Shown here in pieces: positions 15,991 through 25,207 of a stretch of 64,000 bases of DNA. Made by a program: the position numbers and the translations under genes. The notes beneath the pieces are model-generated. The model did not search any database and had not been told where the DNA came from. It saw only the letters and a list, made by a program, of their open reading frames with translations. Within the stretch, counting starts at the first letter, position 1. Each line of letters opens with the position of its first letter. This DNA is from JAQWQB01 sp047636995 (lineage in GTDB: Bacteria; Bacteroidota; Bacteroidia; Flavobacteriales_D; Sanyastnellaceae), in contig JBLIGQ010000004.1 of NCBI GenBank assembly GCA_047636995.1, forward strand, positions 55,460-119,459, in the 5' to 3' direction.

Positions 15991-17943
15991 TCAACGAACC
16001 CTGTCTCCCAAGTGCTCGAAATGCCGAACAAGCAGAATGAAATCCTTTCGCACCCGATAATCACGTGCATATATCAGGTTCATTCTCTTCAATGTATCTT
16101 GGTTCTGAGGCCCCGGAGGCAACCCTAAAGCCGCTGACAATGTTGCTTTCCTCAAAGTAGGAAGTCCTTGTGGCTGGGAATCTGCCTTAGCATACCCCAC
16201 CCAACTGGCGAGTCCGAATAAGACCTTAAAAATATTTTGCAGAAACCCAAGTTTTCTTTTTACGAAGAAGATTGAAAACGGCAAAGAAATCAAAAGTGTA
16301 AGCGAAATAAGGGCATCAAACACCCGTTTGTTCCTTTTATTGGCACTTTTATGCACTCCATTCGCCTCTAACATGAATAAATCTCCATTGGAATCAATGC
16401 TGTTGCTTCCTATCATGTAGAGCGTATCTGAAGGCGCAATCTTGTATTCCAGCCCCTCAGATGAAGATTTACTCATTATGTCAATTGTTTGAGCAGAACT
16501 CACATCTTTTCCGCTGAAAATCACCTCATCAATCCCATGAACGCGCAAGACTTCCTCAAGCTGATCAATTTCTCCAATGTGCACATCTGAGCGCATTCCA
16601 TCTGGGGCTACCCCTACCCACCAGGGTTCTTGAACCCGGGTTTGAACCAGCAACGCTTCTATTCGATTAATCTCAGAACTGCTTCCAACAATGGCATACC
16701 GCTTACTTTTATTCCCTTCCCATGCAAAACCACTGGGCGAAATCAAGTTGAAAATCACCCTCGAAATCACGTAATAAACGACTGACCAAGCACCACCTAG
16801 CAAGACCAATGCGCGAGAAAAACGCCAGTCTTCTGGAAACAGTGAATAGCCTAACAATACCAATACACCTCCAATAAGCGCACCTCGAATAATCTTGAAC
16901 ATACTCAGCGGACGGTCATATCCACCAGAGAAAAAAACCGAAAGCATCCAAACCAGGGTGTAACCTGTAAGCGCCACTTTTGTTAAGGTAGAATCGAAAA
17001 TCTTGTGCTGTACATCTGCGTAATACTCTTTCAATAACCAAACCCCAAGCAAAAGCAGCGCAGCATCTAACAAGGGCAACCATACTTGTTTGACAAAACG
17101 AGAAATGACCGCGACCGCAGCTCTTGCGTATATAGCCAGGTTAATGAGTGATGAAAAGAGTTTCGCATTTCGCTTAGAAAAATGCTTTCGAGCAAAAATG
17201 ATCATCGCTTGGTAGAACACAAACACATAGTTCAAGCTTCCTTTCTTAGTGCTTTCGCCCTTGTAATGAATGATGCGCGTTTCAGGGAAGTAATAGTTCT
17301 CATAGCCGCCTTGGATAATCCTCCAGCTCAAATCAATGTCTTCGCCATACATGAAAAAAGCCTCATCTAGCATGCCCACTTTCTCTAGCGCCGTTTTCCG
17401 CATCATCATAAACGCACCGCTGAGAATTTCAACTTTGTTCGTCTCATGCTCGCTCAAGTAGCCCATGTAATAATGGTTGAACTTCTTGGTACGCGGAAAA
17501 ACCCGATAAATGCCACTAATTTTGCAAAACGATACCCAGGGCGTTGGTAATCCGCGTTTACTTTCAGGAAGAAACGTGCCTTTTCCGTCTACCATGCGCA
17601 CGCCCAAGCCACCGGCATTTGGATGGACATCCATAAAATCAACCACCTTGTGGAAGGTATCTTCTTCAACAACAGTGTCTGGATTTAGCAGAAGCACATA
17701 TTCTGCATTGCTCACCAACATGGCTTGGTTGTTCGCCTTTGAAAAACCAACATTGTCTTTATTTGCGATCAGCTTTACCCAAGGAAACCTGTTTTGAACC
17801 ATTGCACAGGAGCCATCAACACTTTGATTGTCTACTACGTAAACGTCGGCATCCAAATGCGCAATGGCTTTCTCTACGGAAAGTAAACATTGTTCGAGGA
17901 AATACTCCACGTTGTAATTGACTATGATGATGCTGAGCTTCAT
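15991..17943 (-). CDS. GT2 glycosyltransferase fused to a degenerate polyprenyl glycosylphosphotransferase-like region
   Basis: A 650-residue fusion. Residues 1-~240 are a rhamnosyltransferase-like GT2 domain (LSIIIVNYNVEYFLEQCL, VVDNQSVDGS, LLLNPDTVV, MYGEDIDLSWR). Then come about five membrane segments (~285-400), a cytoplasmic alpha/beta domain with KRYAIVGSSSEINR like the nucleotide-binding part of WbaP/WcaJ initiating enzymes, and a C-terminal portion beginning NKRVFDALISLTLLISLP, resembling the start of a bacterial sugar transferase. The usual catalytic sugar-1-phosphate transferase motifs are not seen after it. Its ATG overlaps the recR stop by 4 bases. Probable role: surface glycan assembly at the inner membrane. 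Confidence 0.85.
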   Translation of the reverse strand: MKLSIIIVNYNVEYFLEQCLLSVEKAIAHLDADVYVVDNQSVDGSCAMVQNRFPWVKLIANKDNVGFSKANNQAMLVSNAEYVLLLNPDTVVEEDTFHKVVDFMDVHPNAGGLGVRMVDGKGTFLPESKRGLPTPWVSFCKISGIYRVFPRTKKFNHYYMGYLSEHETNKVEILSGAFMMMRKTALEKVGMLDEAFFMYGEDIDLSWRIIQGGYENYYFPETRIIHYKGESTKKGSLNYVFVFYQAMIIFARKHFSKRNAKLFSSLINLAIYARAAVAVISRFVKQVWLPLLDAALLLLGVWLLKEYYADVQHKIFDSTLTKVALTGYTLVWMLSVFFSGGYDRPLSMFKIIRGALIGGVLVLLGYSLFPEDWRFSRALVLLGGAWSVVYYVISRVIFNLISPSGFAWEGNKSKRYAIVGSSSEINRIEALLVQTRVQEPWWVGVAPDGMRSDVHIGEIDQLEEVLRVHGIDEVIFSGKDVSSAQTIDIMSKSSSEGLEYKIAPSDTLYMIGSNSIDSNGDLFMLEANGVHKSANKRNKRVFDALISLTLLISLPFSIFFVKRKLGFLQNIFKVLFGLASWVGYAKADSQPQGLPTLRKATLSAALGLPPGPQNQDTLKRMNLIYARDYRVRKDFILLVRHFEHLGDRVR

Positions 17944-18560
17944 CCTCTCTTGGCTAGGTTTTCGTAAGGTAGTCTCTGTTGGATTGACCTTGCTAAGGTT
18001 ACTTCATCAGCATATTGCAATTCATCACCAACAGCAACGCCTCTGGCAATGGCCGTTACTTGAACGTCGAAACTAGCCAATTTCTTATAAAGATAGAATG
18101 CCGTTGTTTCTCCTTCCATGGTTGTGCTTAGGGCGAAAATAATTTCAGTCACTTCCCCTTTTCGCACCCGATCAACCAGTCCTTCTACATTTAAGTCAGA
18201 TGGCCCAACGCCATCCATGGGAGAAATAACCCCGCCTAAAATGTGGTATCCACCCCTGTATTGATCTGTTCCTTCAATGGCCATTAGCTCACGAATGCCT
18301 TCAACCACACAAACCGTACTTAGGTTTCGCAATGGATTGCTACAAATTTCACACTGGGCGCTATCTGAAAGATTAAAACACGTTTGGCAGGCTTTGATTT
18401 CTTCTTTGAGCTTAACGAAAGCGCGGGAAAACCGGGCTACTTCCTCGTCTTCGCGTTTTAACAAATGAAGAACAAGCCGCAAAGCAGTCTTTTTACCTAC
18501 CCCTGGCAACGAAGCCATTTGATCTACGGCTTCTTCTATGAGTCTTGATGAAAATTGCAC
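17940..18560 (-). CDS. recR: Recombination mediator protein RecR
   Basis: 206 residues, the usual RecR length. The helix-hairpin-helix region (LPGVGKKTALRLVLHLL, 18-34) is followed by a four-cysteine zinc finger (CQTC...CEIC, ~58-73) and a Toprim domain (VCVVEGIREL, then GGVISPMDGVGP). It works with RecF/RecO to load RecA on gapped DNA. The start codon is GTG at 18560; no in-frame ATG precedes it and TACTTTTG lies 5 bases upstream. The 3' end overlaps the glycosyltransferase fusion by 4 bases, so the two are translationally coupled. Confidence 0.96.
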   Translation of the reverse strand: MQFSSRLIEEAVDQMASLPGVGKKTALRLVLHLLKREDEEVARFSRAFVKLKEEIKACQTCFNLSDSAQCEICSNPLRNLSTVCVVEGIRELMAIEGTDQYRGGYHILGGVISPMDGVGPSDLNVEGLVDRVRKGEVTEIIFALSTTMEGETTAFYLYKKLASFDVQVTAIARGVAVGDELQYADEVTLARSIQQRLPYENLAKRG

Positions 18561-18565
18561 AGTGA

Positions 18566-18573
18566 CAAAAGTA
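18566..18573 (-). promoter_or_regulatory. -7 element of recR, leaderless-type
   Basis: TACTTTTG, an exact TAnnTTTG match, followed by TCACT and the GTG start. A TTG lies about 23 bp further upstream, a plausible -33 element. The spacing supports the GTG start. Confidence 0.55.
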
Positions 18574-18714
18574 CACTTTCAACGTTCACATTGAATCAAA
18601 GTGCCTGTGCTTTTGCAGAATCCTCAGTTCAATTGCTGAAAACTTTATGCGTACCCACTTTTCTGAACCAAGTGTTTCTTGCACCTTGCCTCTGAACTCC
18701 TATAACTTGAGTAA

Positions 18715-20244
18715 ATGAGTGCTACACTTATGCTGGCCATTATTGGCTTCTATTTTCTTGTCTTGGTTGTCATTTCCAAGTTAACCTCGAAAAACGAATC
18801 CAATTCGAACTTCTTTTTAGCCGGGAAGAGCGCTCCCTGGTACCTTGTGGCATTTGGAATGGTGGGCGCTAGCTTGAGCGGAATCACCTTCATTAGTATC
18901 CCCGGAAAAGTGGGAGCTATAAATGAAGCTGGAGAATTTGTTGAGCAGTTTGCCTACATGCAGATGGTTTTAGGGTACCTAGTTGGGTATCTTTTCGTGG
19001 CTTTTGTGCTCATGCCTGTGTATTACAAGCTAAATGTTACTTCCATATACACCTACCTTCAAAAACGTTTCGGCCAAGCGGCGTATAAAATGGGGGCCTT
19101 CTATTTCCTGATTTCTAGAACAACGGGAGCTGCCATTCGTCTTTTACTTGTGGCAAATGTCCTTCAAGAGTTTGCCTTTAATGAACTCGGTGTTCCTTTC
19201 GCTGTAACCGTTGCAATCTCCATCGCGCTCATTTGGGTATACACTTTTAAAGGTGGAATAAAGACCATTATCTGGACAGACACCTTGCAAACCTTGTTCA
19301 TGCTTATCGCCCTTGGAATGGCATTGTACATCCTAACTGACGCCTTGAACACGTCTGATATTGGACTGGTACAAACCATTACTGACAGCGGAATGGGGAA
19401 ATGGTTCTTCTTTGATAATTTCTCCACTTCTGGAAATCATTTCATCAAACACTTTCTTGGTGGGATGTTCATTACCATTGGCATGACGGGGATGGACCAA
19501 GACATGATGCAAAAGAACTTAGCGTGCAAAAACATCAAGCAAGCGCAGCTGAACATGGTGAGTTTTTCAGGCGTCTTACTGATTGTCAATTTTCTATTTC
19601 TTGCGCTCGGAGTGCTTCTATTCCTATTTGCAGCACAACAAGGCATTGACATTCCAATGAGTGACACCGGAAAACTGCGCACAGATCTGCTTTTCCCTGA
19701 AATAGCACTTCGTTCTAACCTTTCACTGGCCATGAGTGTATTCTTTTTACTCGGATTGATTGCCGCAGCGTACTCAAGCGCTGACAGCGCGCTCACTTCG
19801 CTTACCACTTCAGTATGTGTAGACTTTTTAGACATTGAAAAGAAAGAAGAGCGCGCACAGATTAGAATCAGAAAACGGGCCCACATCGGGATGTCATTCG
19901 CGCTGTTTTTTGTGGTGCTCATCTTACATTATACATTAGACTTATCTGCCATTGGTCAGCTCATCTTCTTAGCAGGTTTCACCTACGGACCGCTGATTGG
20001 GCTTTTCACTTTCGGCTTGTTCACCAAGAAAAGAACCAATCCCACTGCCTTTCCCATCATTGCTGTTTTAGCCCCAATTCTTACCTACATCTTTGTTTCG
20101 AACAGCAAGGAATGGTTTGATGGTTTTGTTTTTGGTGCGCTTCACATCGTGCTGAATTCTGTTCTAACGTTTGGCCTTTTATATTTATCGACCTTATTCA
20201 TGACTCCATCAACTGAAAAAAGCGGTCAACTACTAGATAGTTAA
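18715..20244 (+). CDS. Sodium:solute symporter (SSS family)
   Basis: 509 residues with about 13 predicted membrane helices. The first helices hold FFLAGKSAPWYLVAFGMVGASLSG (split as FFLAGKSAPWYLVAFGMV then GASLSG), the conserved SSS sodium-site region, and GLIAAAYSSADSALTSLTT (~345-363) is the family TM8 signature. Substrate cannot be assigned; related transporters carry sugars, amino acids, proline or carboxylates with Na+. It has its own transcript start region and ends in a hairpin overlapping its stop codon. Confidence 0.93.
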   Translation: MSATLMLAIIGFYFLVLVVISKLTSKNESNSNFFLAGKSAPWYLVAFGMVGASLSGITFISIPGKVGAINEAGEFVEQFAYMQMVLGYLVGYLFVAFVLMPVYYKLNVTSIYTYLQKRFGQAAYKMGAFYFLISRTTGAAIRLLLVANVLQEFAFNELGVPFAVTVAISIALIWVYTFKGGIKTIIWTDTLQTLFMLIALGMALYILTDALNTSDIGLVQTITDSGMGKWFFFDNFSTSGNHFIKHFLGGMFITIGMTGMDQDMMQKNLACKNIKQAQLNMVSFSGVLLIVNFLFLALGVLLFLFAAQQGIDIPMSDTGKLRTDLLFPEIALRSNLSLAMSVFFLLGLIAAAYSSADSALTSLTTSVCVDFLDIEKKEERAQIRIRKRAHIGMSFALFFVVLILHYTLDLSAIGQLIFLAGFTYGPLIGLFTFGLFTKKRTNPTAFPIIAVLAPILTYIFVSNSKEWFDGFVFGALHIVLNSVLTFGLLYLSTLFMTPSTEKSGQLLDS

Positions 20245-20249
20245 CCGCT
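20221..20249 (+). terminator. Hairpin overlapping the symporter stop codon
   Basis: AGCGGT and AACTA pair with TAGTT and ACCGCT across a 5-nt loop with one mismatch. The stop codon lies inside the 3' arm. No strong T tract follows, so termination is uncertain. Confidence 0.4.
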
Positions 20250-20269
20250 AATTTCATGAACTGAATTCT

Positions 20270-20277
20270 TAACTTTG
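20270..20277 (+). promoter_or_regulatory. -7 element of the aminotransferase operon
   Basis: TAACTTTG, an exact TAnnTTTG match, 41 bp upstream of the ATG at 20319. Confidence 0.6.
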
Positions 20278-20318
20278 CAACAGATTATTGTGGCTACCTC
20301 ATTTCAACGAAGACAACA

Positions 20319-21512
20319 ATGCAAGAAGCATCCGAACTTATATCAAGGCTATCCGAATCTGCAACATTGGCTATGGCGCGCATCAGTCGAGAACTCAAAG
20401 CGAAGGGACTTGATATCATTTCATTGAGTTTAGGCGAGCCTGATTTCAACACTCCTGACTTCATTAAGGAGGCAGCGAAAAAAGCCATTGATGATAATTA
20501 TTCGCACTACCCTCCAGTGAACGGATATGTTGAATTGAGAGAAGCGATTGCAATGAAGTTCAAGCGCGACAACAATTTAGACTATACGGCAGATCAGATT
20601 ATTGTTTCTACAGGCGCGAAACAGTCACTTGCGAATATTGTGTTAAGCCTCGTGAATGAAGGGGACGAAGTATTGCTTCCTGCTCCATATTGGGTAAGTT
20701 ACAGCGAGATGGTGAAAATTGCTAATGGAATTCCTGTAGCGGTAACTACAACCATAGAAGACGACTTCAAACTTACAGCTGCCCAGCTTGAAGCTGCTAT
20801 TACGTCAAAAACGAAATTGATGATTTACAGTTCCCCTTGCAATCCGAGTGGATCTGTTTATACAAGAGAAGAACTTGAGTCTTTGGCCGTTGTTTTGAGA
20901 AAGCATCCACAGGTTTTAGTTGTGAGTGATGAAATTTACGAATTGATCAACTTCACCGGCGCCCATGCCAGCATGGGTACATTAGACGGAATGTATGATC
21001 GAACCATCACTGTGAACGGCGTGTCAAAGGGTTTCGCTATGACAGGATGGAGATTGGGATACCTTGGCGCTCCTCTCTGGATCGCGCAGGCTTGCGCTAA
21101 GATTCAAGGACAATTTACAAGTGCTCCTAGTGGGGTCTCTCAAATGGCAGCCAAAGCAGCTGTTGAAGCTGACCCTTCTGCGGTTGACTTTATGAAAGAG
21201 GCTTTTTTAAAGCGAAGAGACCTTATGATTGAAGGCCTGAGTATGATTGATGGATTGAAAATCAACGTTCCAAAAGGCGCTTTCTATATTTTTCCTGACG
21301 CCTCTTCTTACTTTGGCAAATCTGATGGTACTTCGGTAATTAACAATGTAACAGAACTGTGCAATTACTTGCTCGAAAAAGAACACATTGCATTGGTTAC
21401 TGGCGAAGCTTTTGGAGATCCGAATTGCTTCAGAATCTCTTACGCGGCAAGCGAAGCAGAATTGAAAGAAGCCATCAATCGCATCAAACGTGCACTTGAT
21501 CAATTGAAATGA
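20319..21512 (+). CDS. PLP-dependent aspartate-type aminotransferase (class I)
   Basis: 397 residues of fold-type I aminotransferase, class Igamma like AspC of Bacillus and Thermus. LSLGEPDFNTP is near the N terminus, YSSPCNPSGSVYT contains the Asn of the NP motif, VSDEIYE the PLP-binding Asp, and GVSKGFAMTGWRLGY the Schiff-base lysine. It transfers amino groups between aspartate (or related amino acids) and 2-oxoglutarate. Its TGA overlaps the ATG of the heptose kinase gene (ATGA), the first of two coupled junctions in a three-gene operon. Confidence 0.93.
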   Translation: MQEASELISRLSESATLAMARISRELKAKGLDIISLSLGEPDFNTPDFIKEAAKKAIDDNYSHYPPVNGYVELREAIAMKFKRDNNLDYTADQIIVSTGAKQSLANIVLSLVNEGDEVLLPAPYWVSYSEMVKIANGIPVAVTTTIEDDFKLTAAQLEAAITSKTKLMIYSSPCNPSGSVYTREELESLAVVLRKHPQVLVVSDEIYELINFTGAHASMGTLDGMYDRTITVNGVSKGFAMTGWRLGYLGAPLWIAQACAKIQGQFTSAPSGVSQMAAKAAVEADPSAVDFMKEAFLKRRDLMIEGLSMIDGLKINVPKGAFYIFPDASSYFGKSDGTSVINNVTELCNYLLEKEHIALVTGEAFGDPNCFRISYAASEAELKEAINRIKRALDQLK

Positions 21513-22531
21513 TAAAAAAGTATACACCAGAGATTACACCGCAGGAACTTGAACAGCTGTTTGAGGAATTCAACGGCATGAAGGTATTGGTCATTGGTGA
21601 TGTAATGATTGATGCCTATTTATGGGGTAAAGTAGACCGCATTTCGCCTGAAGCTCCTGTTCCTGTTGTTCAAGTAAAAGAGCGCGAAAACAGACTTGGT
21701 GGAGCTGCTAACGTAGCGCTTAACCTCATGAGCCTTGGAGCGGTACCTATCATCTGCTCCGTAATTGGACAAGATGAAAAGAGCACACTCTTTGATGAAT
21801 TGCTTGTGAAACGCGGGTTCTCGTCAGATGGAATTTTCAAAAGCGATGCCAGAGTTACAACGGTAAAGACACGGGTCATCAGTGGCGGACATCACTTGCT
21901 TCGCGTTGATGAAGAAAGCACCAAAGAGCTGAATGCTTCAGACGAAAAGGCTTTTATTGCCCTCTGTAAAAAGGTCATTTCGGCGCATGCGATAGACGTA
22001 ATTATCTTTGAAGACTACAACAAAGGAGTTCTGACGAAAAACGTAATAGAAGCAATTTCTGTATTCGCCAAAATCAAAAACATTCCCACAACTGTAGACC
22101 CTAAGAAAGAACATTTCTTTGATTACCAAGGAGTGACCATGTTCAAGCCTAATTTCAAAGAATTGGTTGAAGGTGTGAAGGTTGAAGTTGAAAAGGCAGA
22201 TGACGTAGGAATTCTCAGTGCTATAAAAACGCTTGAAAAAGCCTTAAATAATCAGATTTCTTTGGTCACCCTTTCTGAACGTGGTGTTCTTGTGAAAGAA
22301 GGAGAAAACGTCATTTTAATTTCTGCTCACTCTAGAGAAATCTTAGATGTATCAGGAGCAGGAGACACGGTAATCAGTGTGGCTTCATTGGCATTGGCAA
22401 AAAAATGTTCGCCCTCAGTCATTGCTGCATTAGCGAATCTTGCAGGCGGATTGGTTTGCGAAAAAGTAGGTGTCGTGCCTATCAATAAGGCAATCCTTCT
22501 CTCTGAGGCAAAGAAACTCATTGCTAAATGA
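21509..22531 (+). CDS. rfaE1: PfkB-family heptose-7-phosphate kinase (RfaE/HldE domain I)
   Basis: 340 residues of ribokinase fold: VIGDVMIDAYLWGKVDRISPEAP near the N terminus (split as VIGDVMIDAYLW and GKVDRISPEAP), RLGGAANVALNL, and the anion-hole/catalytic GAGDT near residue 285. The ISPEAPVPVV string is characteristic of D-glycero-beta-D-manno-heptose-7-phosphate kinase, which makes ADP-heptose precursors for LPS core. The nucleotidyltransferase half of bifunctional HldE is absent, as in bacteria with separate RfaE1 and RfaE2. Start and stop each overlap neighbours by 4 bases. Confidence 0.9.
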   Translation: MIKKYTPEITPQELEQLFEEFNGMKVLVIGDVMIDAYLWGKVDRISPEAPVPVVQVKERENRLGGAANVALNLMSLGAVPIICSVIGQDEKSTLFDELLVKRGFSSDGIFKSDARVTTVKTRVISGGHHLLRVDEESTKELNASDEKAFIALCKKVISAHAIDVIIFEDYNKGVLTKNVIEAISVFAKIKNIPTTVDPKKEHFFDYQGVTMFKPNFKELVEGVKVEVEKADDVGILSAIKTLEKALNNQISLVTLSERGVLVKEGENVILISAHSREILDVSGAGDTVISVASLALAKKCSPSVIAALANLAGGLVCEKVGVVPINKAILLSEAKKLIAK

Positions 22532-24354
22532 GTTTGCATAAATTTAGAGAAAGAGCCAATCTGTTTCTTTACGGAAACAAAGAAGTTGTTTTAGGTACTG
22601 GGAAAATACTGAACATCATTGTTTCCCTTATTGCCATTGCTACGTTGGTTTACTATTATGGATTTCAGCTAGATGCTGAAACAAGCGAAAAACTCTTGAT
22701 GGTTATCAAGTTTTCTTTTCTCTTCTACGTTGTGCACTACGTATTCCGATTCATCTATGACTTTCACCCCATTGTCTTTCTGAGGCAAACCTGGTTTGAA
22801 GGTGTTTTGATGTTCTTACTGACCATTGAGGGGATCTCATATAATTTGTTTGATATTCTCATTTTTGAGCGAATAGCCCAATACTTAGGGGTCATAAATT
22901 TCACTGATCTGAGTACATTGTTCATCCAGATCTACTTCCTCATTGCCGTTATAATTGGACTTGGTAAAGGAGGAAATGTACTTCCCAGATTCAAACTGAA
23001 TCCCGCACTGATCTTTATTGCCTCTTTTGCCATCATTATTTTTGCCGGCACAGGACTCCTTATGTTGCCCGAAATGTCAAACACTTTGCATGGCATGAAT
23101 TTCTTAGACGCACTCTTCACCTCCACAAGTGCATCATGTGTTACAGGCTTGATGGTTGAAGACACACCCTCTTTTTTCACCTTCAAAGGACAAGTCGTCC
23201 TGCTGATCCTGATCAAACTTGGCGGATTAAACATCATTGCATTTGGCTCCTTTTTAATGCTCGCAGCGCGCTTTGGCTTGCAAGTGAAACAGCATGATGT
23301 AATTGAAGATTTCGTCAATAAAGATACTTTTATAAGTGCCAAAGACATGCTGCGAAAAGTCATTATCTGGAGCTCAGGTATTGAAATTATTGGAGCAGTT
23401 ATGATGTTCTTTCTTTGGGATCAGAACATTCCTTTCAAAGGCAATGGAGATAAGATTTTCAGTTCCATATTCCATTCTGTTTCGGCCTTCAACAATGCAG
23501 GAATTTCTCTTTTCTCAGACGGATTATACACTGAGGCTGTTCGTCACAATTACTTCATCCATTGGATGGTAACAATTCTGGTTTTCTTTGGAGCACTGGG
23601 AATGGTTGCCGTATTTGATCTATTCGATTATAAGTCGCTGCGCGAACGAATGAAAGCCCCTTGGAAGCGCATTCGATTCATGACCAAAATTGCACTTTAC
23701 TTTTCCATTGGCTTGGTTTTAATTGGATCTGTTGGGTATTTTTTCTTAGAGTACAATGGAACATTGGCAGGCATGGATCTTTTCGCAAAAATTACTACTT
23801 CTGTTTTCCAGAGTGTAACCAGAACAAGTGGATTCAACTCAGTAGACATTGGAGCAATAGGGGTCCCTGGATTATTCATGTTGATTATTCTGATGTTCAT
23901 TGGGTCAAGCTCAAGCTCAACAGGCGGTGGAATTAAAACAAGCACGTTCGCCATTGTGGCTGCTGATGTGCTTGCCACCATTAAAGGCGCTCCAAATACG
24001 GAGCTCTTTAAGCGAACTATTTCGCCCATCTTAAAATCCAGAGCTTACTCTGTGCTGCTGTTCTTCATTGTATTCGACGTATTGGGAATCTTCATTCTCT
24101 CAATTTCAGAATCAGAAATATTAGCCATGGAAGGAAGAGATTTACTAGACTTGGCTTTCGAAGAGGTTTCAGCACTCGGAACGGTTGGTCTCTCTACGGG
24201 GATCACATCTCTCCTTTCACCGATCGGGAAAATCACCATCATTGTAAGTATGTTTATTGGAAGAGTAGGAACGTTAACCGTTGCATTTGCTGTTGGAGTT
24301 AAGCTCATTTCAAAAAACTATAAATACCCTGAAGGACATACTATGGTTGGCTGA
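22528..24354 (+). CDS. trkH: TrkH/KtrB-type potassium uptake channel subunit
   Basis: 608 residues with an extra N-terminal membrane region (~20-150) before the TrkH core. Four pore-loop glycine motifs are visible: SASCVTGL, SVSAFNNAGIS, SVTRTSGFNS and VSALGTVGLSTG, as expected for a four-fold pseudosymmetric K+ channel. A serine/glycine-rich loop (GSSSSSTGGGIK) matches the intramembrane gate. It needs a TrkA/KtrA ring to gate transport; none is adjacent. Last gene of the aminotransferase-kinase operon, joined by an ATGA overlap. Confidence 0.92.
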   Translation: MSLHKFRERANLFLYGNKEVVLGTGKILNIIVSLIAIATLVYYYGFQLDAETSEKLLMVIKFSFLFYVVHYVFRFIYDFHPIVFLRQTWFEGVLMFLLTIEGISYNLFDILIFERIAQYLGVINFTDLSTLFIQIYFLIAVIIGLGKGGNVLPRFKLNPALIFIASFAIIIFAGTGLLMLPEMSNTLHGMNFLDALFTSTSASCVTGLMVEDTPSFFTFKGQVVLLILIKLGGLNIIAFGSFLMLAARFGLQVKQHDVIEDFVNKDTFISAKDMLRKVIIWSSGIEIIGAVMMFFLWDQNIPFKGNGDKIFSSIFHSVSAFNNAGISLFSDGLYTEAVRHNYFIHWMVTILVFFGALGMVAVFDLFDYKSLRERMKAPWKRIRFMTKIALYFSIGLVLIGSVGYFFLEYNGTLAGMDLFAKITTSVFQSVTRTSGFNSVDIGAIGVPGLFMLIILMFIGSSSSSTGGGIKTSTFAIVAADVLATIKGAPNTELFKRTISPILKSRAYSVLLFFIVFDVLGIFILSISESEILAMEGRDLLDLAFEEVSALGTVGLSTGITSLLSPIGKITIIVSMFIGRVGTLTVAFAVGVKLISKNYKYPEGHTMVG

Positions 24355-24386
24355 TTGGCATCTAATTGCGCTAACAGAAAACATTT

Positions 24387-24394
24387 TACCTTTG
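24387..24394 (+). promoter_or_regulatory. -7 element of the menG-aroA operon
   Basis: TACCTTTG, an exact TAnnTTTG match, 13 bp before the leader ORF ATG at 24408 and 69 bp before the menG TTG start. Confidence 0.6.
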
Positions 24395-24407
24395 AATCTA
24401 CTTATAA

Positions 24408-24479
24408 ATGCAAACGCCTATTGAAAATGAACTACGCATTTTCAAAGCAGAAATAACATCATCTTGGGAACAAAAATAA
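24408..24479 (+). CDS. Short leader ORF (23 codons) overlapping the menG start
   Basis: ATG at 24408 follows the promoter directly and reads 23 codons (MQTPIENELR... to ...SSWEQK) to TAA at 24477-24479. It overlaps the TTG start of menG (24464) in a different frame, an arrangement that would allow translational coupling. It may be a chance ORF; no homologue is recognised. Confidence 0.4.
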   Translation: MQTPIENELRIFKAEITSSWEQK

Positions 24480-25207
24480 CACCGTACGAAGCAGCCGAAG
24501 ACCGTGCAAAAAAAGAGCAAGTGGCAGAAATGTTTGACAACATTGCCCATTCTTATGACCAACTGAATCATCTTCTTTCTTTCGGTATTGATATTCGTTG
24601 GAGAAAAAAAGCGATTAAAATGCTGAAGAAACTGAACCCTGAGCGCGTGATGGACGTTGCTACTGGAACAGGTGACTTTGCCATAGAAGCAGCACGCATG
24701 GGTGTGAATGCCAAAGAAATCATTGGTGTTGACATTTCGAATGGAATGCTTGACGTAGGAAGAATAAAACTCAAGAAAAAAGGAATGGAAGGGTTAATTG
24801 ACCTGCGCTATGGCGACAGTGAAAACCTGCCATTTGAAGACCATTACTTCGATGCTTATACGGTTGCTTTTGGTGTGAGAAACTTTGAAAATCTTGAAAA
24901 AGGATTAGTAGACATGTTGCGTGTACTCAAGCCAGGAGGTACTGGATTTATTTTGGAATTTTCAAAACCTAAATCATTCCCATTCAAGCAGATGTATTGG
25001 TTCTATTTTAAAGTCATTCTTCCAATTGTAGGAAAACTTGTTTCTAAAGACAATCGAGCATACACCTACTTACCAGAATCTGTTCAGGCATTTCCTCAAG
25101 GAGATGAGTTCCTCGCTATTATGACAAAATGTGGCTACATCAATGTGAATCGGAAAGCACTTACAGGTGGAATTGCAACCATTTATACCGGTGAAAAGAT
25201 AGCCTAA
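24464..25207 (+). CDS. ubiE: Demethylmenaquinone / ubiquinone methyltransferase (UbiE/MenG)
   Basis: 247 residues of class I SAM methyltransferase. KKEQVAEMFDNIAHSYDQLN (19-38 or so) is the family N-terminal signature, VATGTGDFA the SAM-binding motif I, and GVRNFENLEKGL and EFSKP later UbiE motifs. It methylates demethylmenaquinone to menaquinone. The start is TTG at 24464: the frame holds no ATG back to a stop at 24428-24430, and TPYEAAEDR aligns with the usual N terminus. Its TAA shares a base with the aroA ATG (TAATG). Confidence 0.93.
   Translation: MGTKITPYEAAEDRAKKEQVAEMFDNIAHSYDQLNHLLSFGIDIRWRKKAIKMLKKLNPERVMDVATGTGDFAIEAARMGVNAKEIIGVDISNGMLDVGRIKLKKKGMEGLIDLRYGDSENLPFEDHYFDAYTVAFGVRNFENLEKGLVDMLRVLKPGGTGFILEFSKPKSFPFKQMYWFYFKVILPIVGKLVSKDNRAYTYLPESVQAFPQGDEFLAIMTKCGYINVNRKALTGGIATIYTGEKIA

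Noticed and set aside
18715..18720. Leaderless promoter for the sodium symporter (TAACTTGA, 4 bases before ATG)
   Set aside because: Two mismatches to TAnnTTTG, so not counted with the nine clearer cases.
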